Of a DNA stretch of 64,000 nt, positions 61,293-64,000 are shown in pieces. The translations under genes were made by a program, and so were the position numbers. The notes beneath the pieces were generated by a model that was not told the DNA's origin, did not search any database, and worked only from the letters and a program-made list of their open reading frames with translations. This stretch comes from Isochrysis galbana (taxonomy: Eukaryota > Haptophyta > Isochrysidales > Isochrysidaceae), in NCBI GenBank assembly GCA_018136815.1, contig CM030940.1, positions 3,722,833 to 3,786,832 of the forward strand, in the 5' to 3' direction. The first letter of the stretch is position 1; each line of letters begins with the position of its first letter.

Positions 61293-63848
61293 ATGACTTC
61301 TGCCCCTCTCTCTCTCTCTCTCGACGTCTGCCGCGTGGGGAAGCTGGGGTGGCTGCCCGCGCTGCCGCTTGTGCTCGAGCTGGACCGCGAGTCCAACGTC
61401 AACCAGCTCCGCCGCGTCGCTGAGGCCGCCCTCCGCCGCGCCGGAGCTGCGGGCGCAAGAGTTTCTCTCCTCTTCAACCCGTCGAGAGATGGGGCTCTCC
61501 CTCCTTCTCTTTCTCTATCCTGCGCGTTCGGGGAGGGCGAGCGGAACGTGCTCGTGGTAGCTGATCTACCAGCGACCGCCTACACTCCTCCGCACGCCCA
61601 CACGCACGACCCGTTGCCGGCTGCGCCCGGGAGAAGGGCAGATGGCAAGATCCCCATCACAGTGCTGACTGGCTTCCTCGGCTCCGGCAAGACGACCCTG
61701 CTCAACCACCTGCTTCACACGCAGCGCGAGCAGAAAATCGCCGTCATCGAAAACGAGTTCGGTGAGGTTCCCATCGACAACGAGCTTCTCTCCGCATCCA
61801 AGCTCGCTGCGGCCGAGAAGGTCATCGTCATGGACAACGGATGCATGTGCTGCTCGGTTCGTGGCGACATCCTCGGCGCCTTCGCCTCCATCTTCGAGGC
61901 GGTGGACGAGGGGAAGGCGCTGGATGCGGTGCTCATCGAGACGACGGGCATGGCGGACCCCGTGCCCATCGTGCGTACGCTGCTTCAGACGCCCGCCATC
62001 TCGTCCCGCTTCGCGCTGACGGGCGTAGTGACACTGTGTGATGCCAAGAACATTCTCCGCCGGCTGCGCGAGATGGAAGAAGAGGCAGAGGCGGGCGCGC
62101 CACCGGACGAGGCGTTCCAGCAGCTCATGTTTGCTGACTCGATTGTGCTTAATAAGCTCGATCTGGTCAACACCGCACAGGCGCTCGAGGTGTGGCAGCG
62201 GCTTCGATCGATAAACACGCGCGCCGCCGTGCTACCCTGCGTCCGCGGCGTTGTCGACACGTCATCGCTCGTCGACGCCTCCGGTTTCGATCTCTCGAAA
62301 ATGGCACAGGACGAGGCAGTTGGCGGCGGGCAAGGTCATGAGCACGGGCACGATGCCGCCTCGTGCACCGACCCGACGCACGACCACGGCCACCATGAGC
62401 ACGGCCACAACGAGCATGGCCACCACGAACATGGCCACGATGCTGAGACATGCGACGACCCGACGCACGACCACGGGCACGCAGGCGACGGCGCGCATGC
62501 ACACGGGCACGGGCACGATGCCAAGCCGGTGCTGATGCACAACAAGCACGTCGGCTCCTTCTCCCTCGTAAGGCCAGGTCGCGTGGTCGAGCCGCTGCTC
62601 TTTGCGCGCTGGATGCGGCGAGTAGCCTCCGCCAAGCCGGAGGAGGTGGGCACCCTCTACCGGTCGAAGGCCGTGCTCGCAGTGGCCGGCTCGAGCCGCA
62701 AGCTCGTTTTCCACGCGGTGCAGGACGTGATGGAGAAAGCTTACGTCGGCAGCTGGGACGACGCGAGCGAAGAACGCGGCTGCAAGATCGTCTTCATTGG
62801 TAAGAAGCTCGATCGCCCCTTTTTTGAGGAATCCTTCGACGCCTGCCTTGTGCCAATGCGTGCGCCGCTGCGCACGCTCTCGCGCCTTGGGTCTTCCAAA
62901 GGTATCTCGTTGGGAGCTTCCTCCGTTGATCGCAAGGGTGGCTTAATTGACTGCGAAGCGTCGGGCTCCTCGTCGCCCGTAGCGCACCGCATGTCGGGGC
63001 TCAACCTACAGGCGGCGTGGGGCCTCGGCGGCGGCTCCGTGCTCCTCTCGCTCGCTGGTACTGCCCCTGAGCTGCTCTACGCGCTCGCGGTCCTCCTCCC
63101 TTCCGTGGATGTTGCGCGGCTCGCCTGCACCTGCACGCTCATGGCGGACGCTCTTCTCAGCGAGCTCGGCGCCGAGGGGATGGCGGCGGCGGCGGCAGCG
63201 GGCGCTGTCGGCCAGCTCGCCTTCCACCCGAAGGACGACCCGTCGCTCTCGGGGCTGCAGCTGCACGGCCTCCTTCCGCTCCGCGCCGTCGGCGCCTACG
63301 CGGCAGCCGTCCGCACCTCGGGAGTCGAAATCCTCCCCTATCCAGGCCTCGCCTTCCACTCGTACGCGGACCTCGAGGCGGCCGCAGTGACGCTCCTCGA
63401 GCTCGCAGAGGCCAGCGGCGGAGCGGAGGCCGGCAACGGGGCGACCGGCGGCGGCGGCACAGCCTTCATTGTGGAGTTCAATTGGCGAGCCGAAACTCTC
63501 GCTGAGTTTTTCCGTTCCGGCCCCGAGGCATCGACACGCTCGGCGCTAACCAAGATTGAGGTGTACAACGAGGATGAGGACGAGTGGGATACGCTCAAGT
63601 TCCGCTTGTGCCTCGAGCCCGCCCACCTATCGAGCGCCACGACAGAGCTCACGGGAGAGGCTGCAATCGCCGCTTATGCCGCGGAGAGCGCGCCCGCCGC
63701 CGAGGGCGTGGAGGCGCCCTCGGCGCCAGAGATCACGCAGCATCGGCTCGTCTTCCAGCTTGTCGGCGGGAAGTCGGCGTCCCAGATCTACATGCTATCC
63801 TTCCACACCATCGACCCGGCGTATCAGGTAGGAGATACTGCGCTCTAA
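61293..63848 (+). CDS. CobW/COG0523-type GTPase metallochaperone with His-rich loop and C-terminal extension
   Basis: Likely moves zinc or cobalt to client enzymes using GTP. The start at ATG 61293 (851 residues) fits a ubiquitin-like N-terminal stretch; an upstream in-frame ATG at 61107 would add 62 low-complexity residues. The P-loop GFLGSGKTT is at residues 127-135, followed by IENEFGEVPIDNELL, the metal-binding CMCC (184-187), ETTGMADP and NKLD (287-290). Residues about 349-409 are a His-rich metal-binding loop (HDHGHHEHGH type). The CobW C-terminal domain spans about 420-520. The last 250 residues are unusual: an F-box-like stretch (LYALAVLLPSVDVARLACTC) and then an unknown domain (FIVEFNWRAETLAEFF, KFRLCLEPAHLS, HRLVFQLVGGKSASQIYMLS). 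Single exon. Confidence 0.9.
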   Translation: MTSAPLSLSLDVCRVGKLGWLPALPLVLELDRESNVNQLRRVAEAALRRAGAAGARVSLLFNPSRDGALPPSLSLSCAFGEGERNVLVVADLPATAYTPPHAHTHDPLPAAPGRRADGKIPITVLTGFLGSGKTTLLNHLLHTQREQKIAVIENEFGEVPIDNELLSASKLAAAEKVIVMDNGCMCCSVRGDILGAFASIFEAVDEGKALDAVLIETTGMADPVPIVRTLLQTPAISSRFALTGVVTLCDAKNILRRLREMEEEAEAGAPPDEAFQQLMFADSIVLNKLDLVNTAQALEVWQRLRSINTRAAVLPCVRGVVDTSSLVDASGFDLSKMAQDEAVGGGQGHEHGHDAASCTDPTHDHGHHEHGHNEHGHHEHGHDAETCDDPTHDHGHAGDGAHAHGHGHDAKPVLMHNKHVGSFSLVRPGRVVEPLLFARWMRRVASAKPEEVGTLYRSKAVLAVAGSSRKLVFHAVQDVMEKAYVGSWDDASEERGCKIVFIGKKLDRPFFEESFDACLVPMRAPLRTLSRLGSSKGISLGASSVDRKGGLIDCEASGSSSPVAHRMSGLNLQAAWGLGGGSVLLSLAGTAPELLYALAVLLPSVDVARLACTCTLMADALLSELGAEGMAAAAAAGAVGQLAFHPKDDPSLSGLQLHGLLPLRAVGAYAAAVRTSGVEILPYPGLAFHSYADLEAAAVTLLELAEASGGAEAGNGATGGGGTAFIVEFNWRAETLAEFFRSGPEASTRSALTKIEVYNEDEDEWDTLKFRLCLEPAHLSSATTELTGEAAIAAYAAESAPAAEGVEAPSAPEITQHRLVFQLVGGKSASQIYMLSFHTIDPAYQVGDTAL

Positions 63849-64000
63849 TAGGGGAGAAGGCATCGACTCGTTGCCTCGCCTATCGGGGACGGGGCCTTGC
63901 CGCCTTGCTACAGTGGGGTGTGGCAAGCGACGCCGCCTGAAAGAACGGCTATCTGAGACACGCTGCGGTCCCGCGTAGCCGTGGGTCAGCACCTCGCCGA

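Noticed and set aside
1-64000. tRNA or rRNA genes
   Set aside because: No T-loop consensus with a matching acceptor stem and no rRNA core sequence was found by eye on either strand; a covariance search would be needed for certainty.

Overview
The window looks like nuclear DNA of a GC-rich unicellular alga or related protist; a haptophyte is my best guess but this is not proven. Genes are split by GT-AG introns of roughly 65-310 bases. The gene content is eukaryotic: a cyclin-dependent kinase, the COPII coat protein SEC24, a UBA protein and an F-box protein. Alongside these are proteins typical of phototrophic protists: an E. coli-type class II aldolase, a bacterial-type AsnA, a DUF3754 protein and a PqiA-like membrane protein. 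Two runs of exactly 100 N (19613-19712 and 50107-50206) are scaffold gaps. I saw no tRNA, rRNA or CRISPR array.

Layout. 0-7 kb: 5' end of a CDK gene (-), a short conserved gene with a frame break (-), a Harbinger fragment, and a 746-residue UBA/zinc-finger protein (+). 7-15 kb: dense repeats around one gene, an F-box/cytochrome b5 fusion (-) that lies between two inverted repeat arms. 15-18 kb: DUF3754 membrane protein (+). 18-25 kb: repeats, a MORN-repeat protein (+) and an ORF1-like element protein (-). 26-28 kb: membrane protein with an EF-hand (+). 30-32 kb: ten-exon asnA (-). 33-36 kb: a 2.06-kb terminal-inverted-repeat transposon inserted in another repeat. 37-41 kb: SEC24 (-). 43.6-49.5 kb: very large secreted/membrane protein with PqiA-like domains (-). 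50.4-51.8 kb: short hAT element. 52-55.6 kb: HNH-like zinc protein (+) and NUDT6-like Nudix hydrolase (-). 57-64 kb: class II fructose-bisphosphate aldolase (-) divergent from a CobW-type metallochaperone (+).

The host genes are unrelated housekeeping genes and do not form a pathway cluster. The unusual content is in the repeats. I assembled three recurring signatures by eye: (1) a 5' hairpin of the type CAACTAA-TTTAT-TTGGTTG, followed shortly by an ATG, at about 12 loci; (2) a tail GTGCGGTGAGA-TATTAA at 8 loci, four in each orientation; (3) a roughly 60-base end block containing TTGACGGAACGA at 5 loci. Some elements carry both (1) and (2), which defines a short mobile family with changeable interiors. 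Exon boundaries below were placed by hand from GT-AG sites, reading phase and remembered family alignments; transcripts would settle them.
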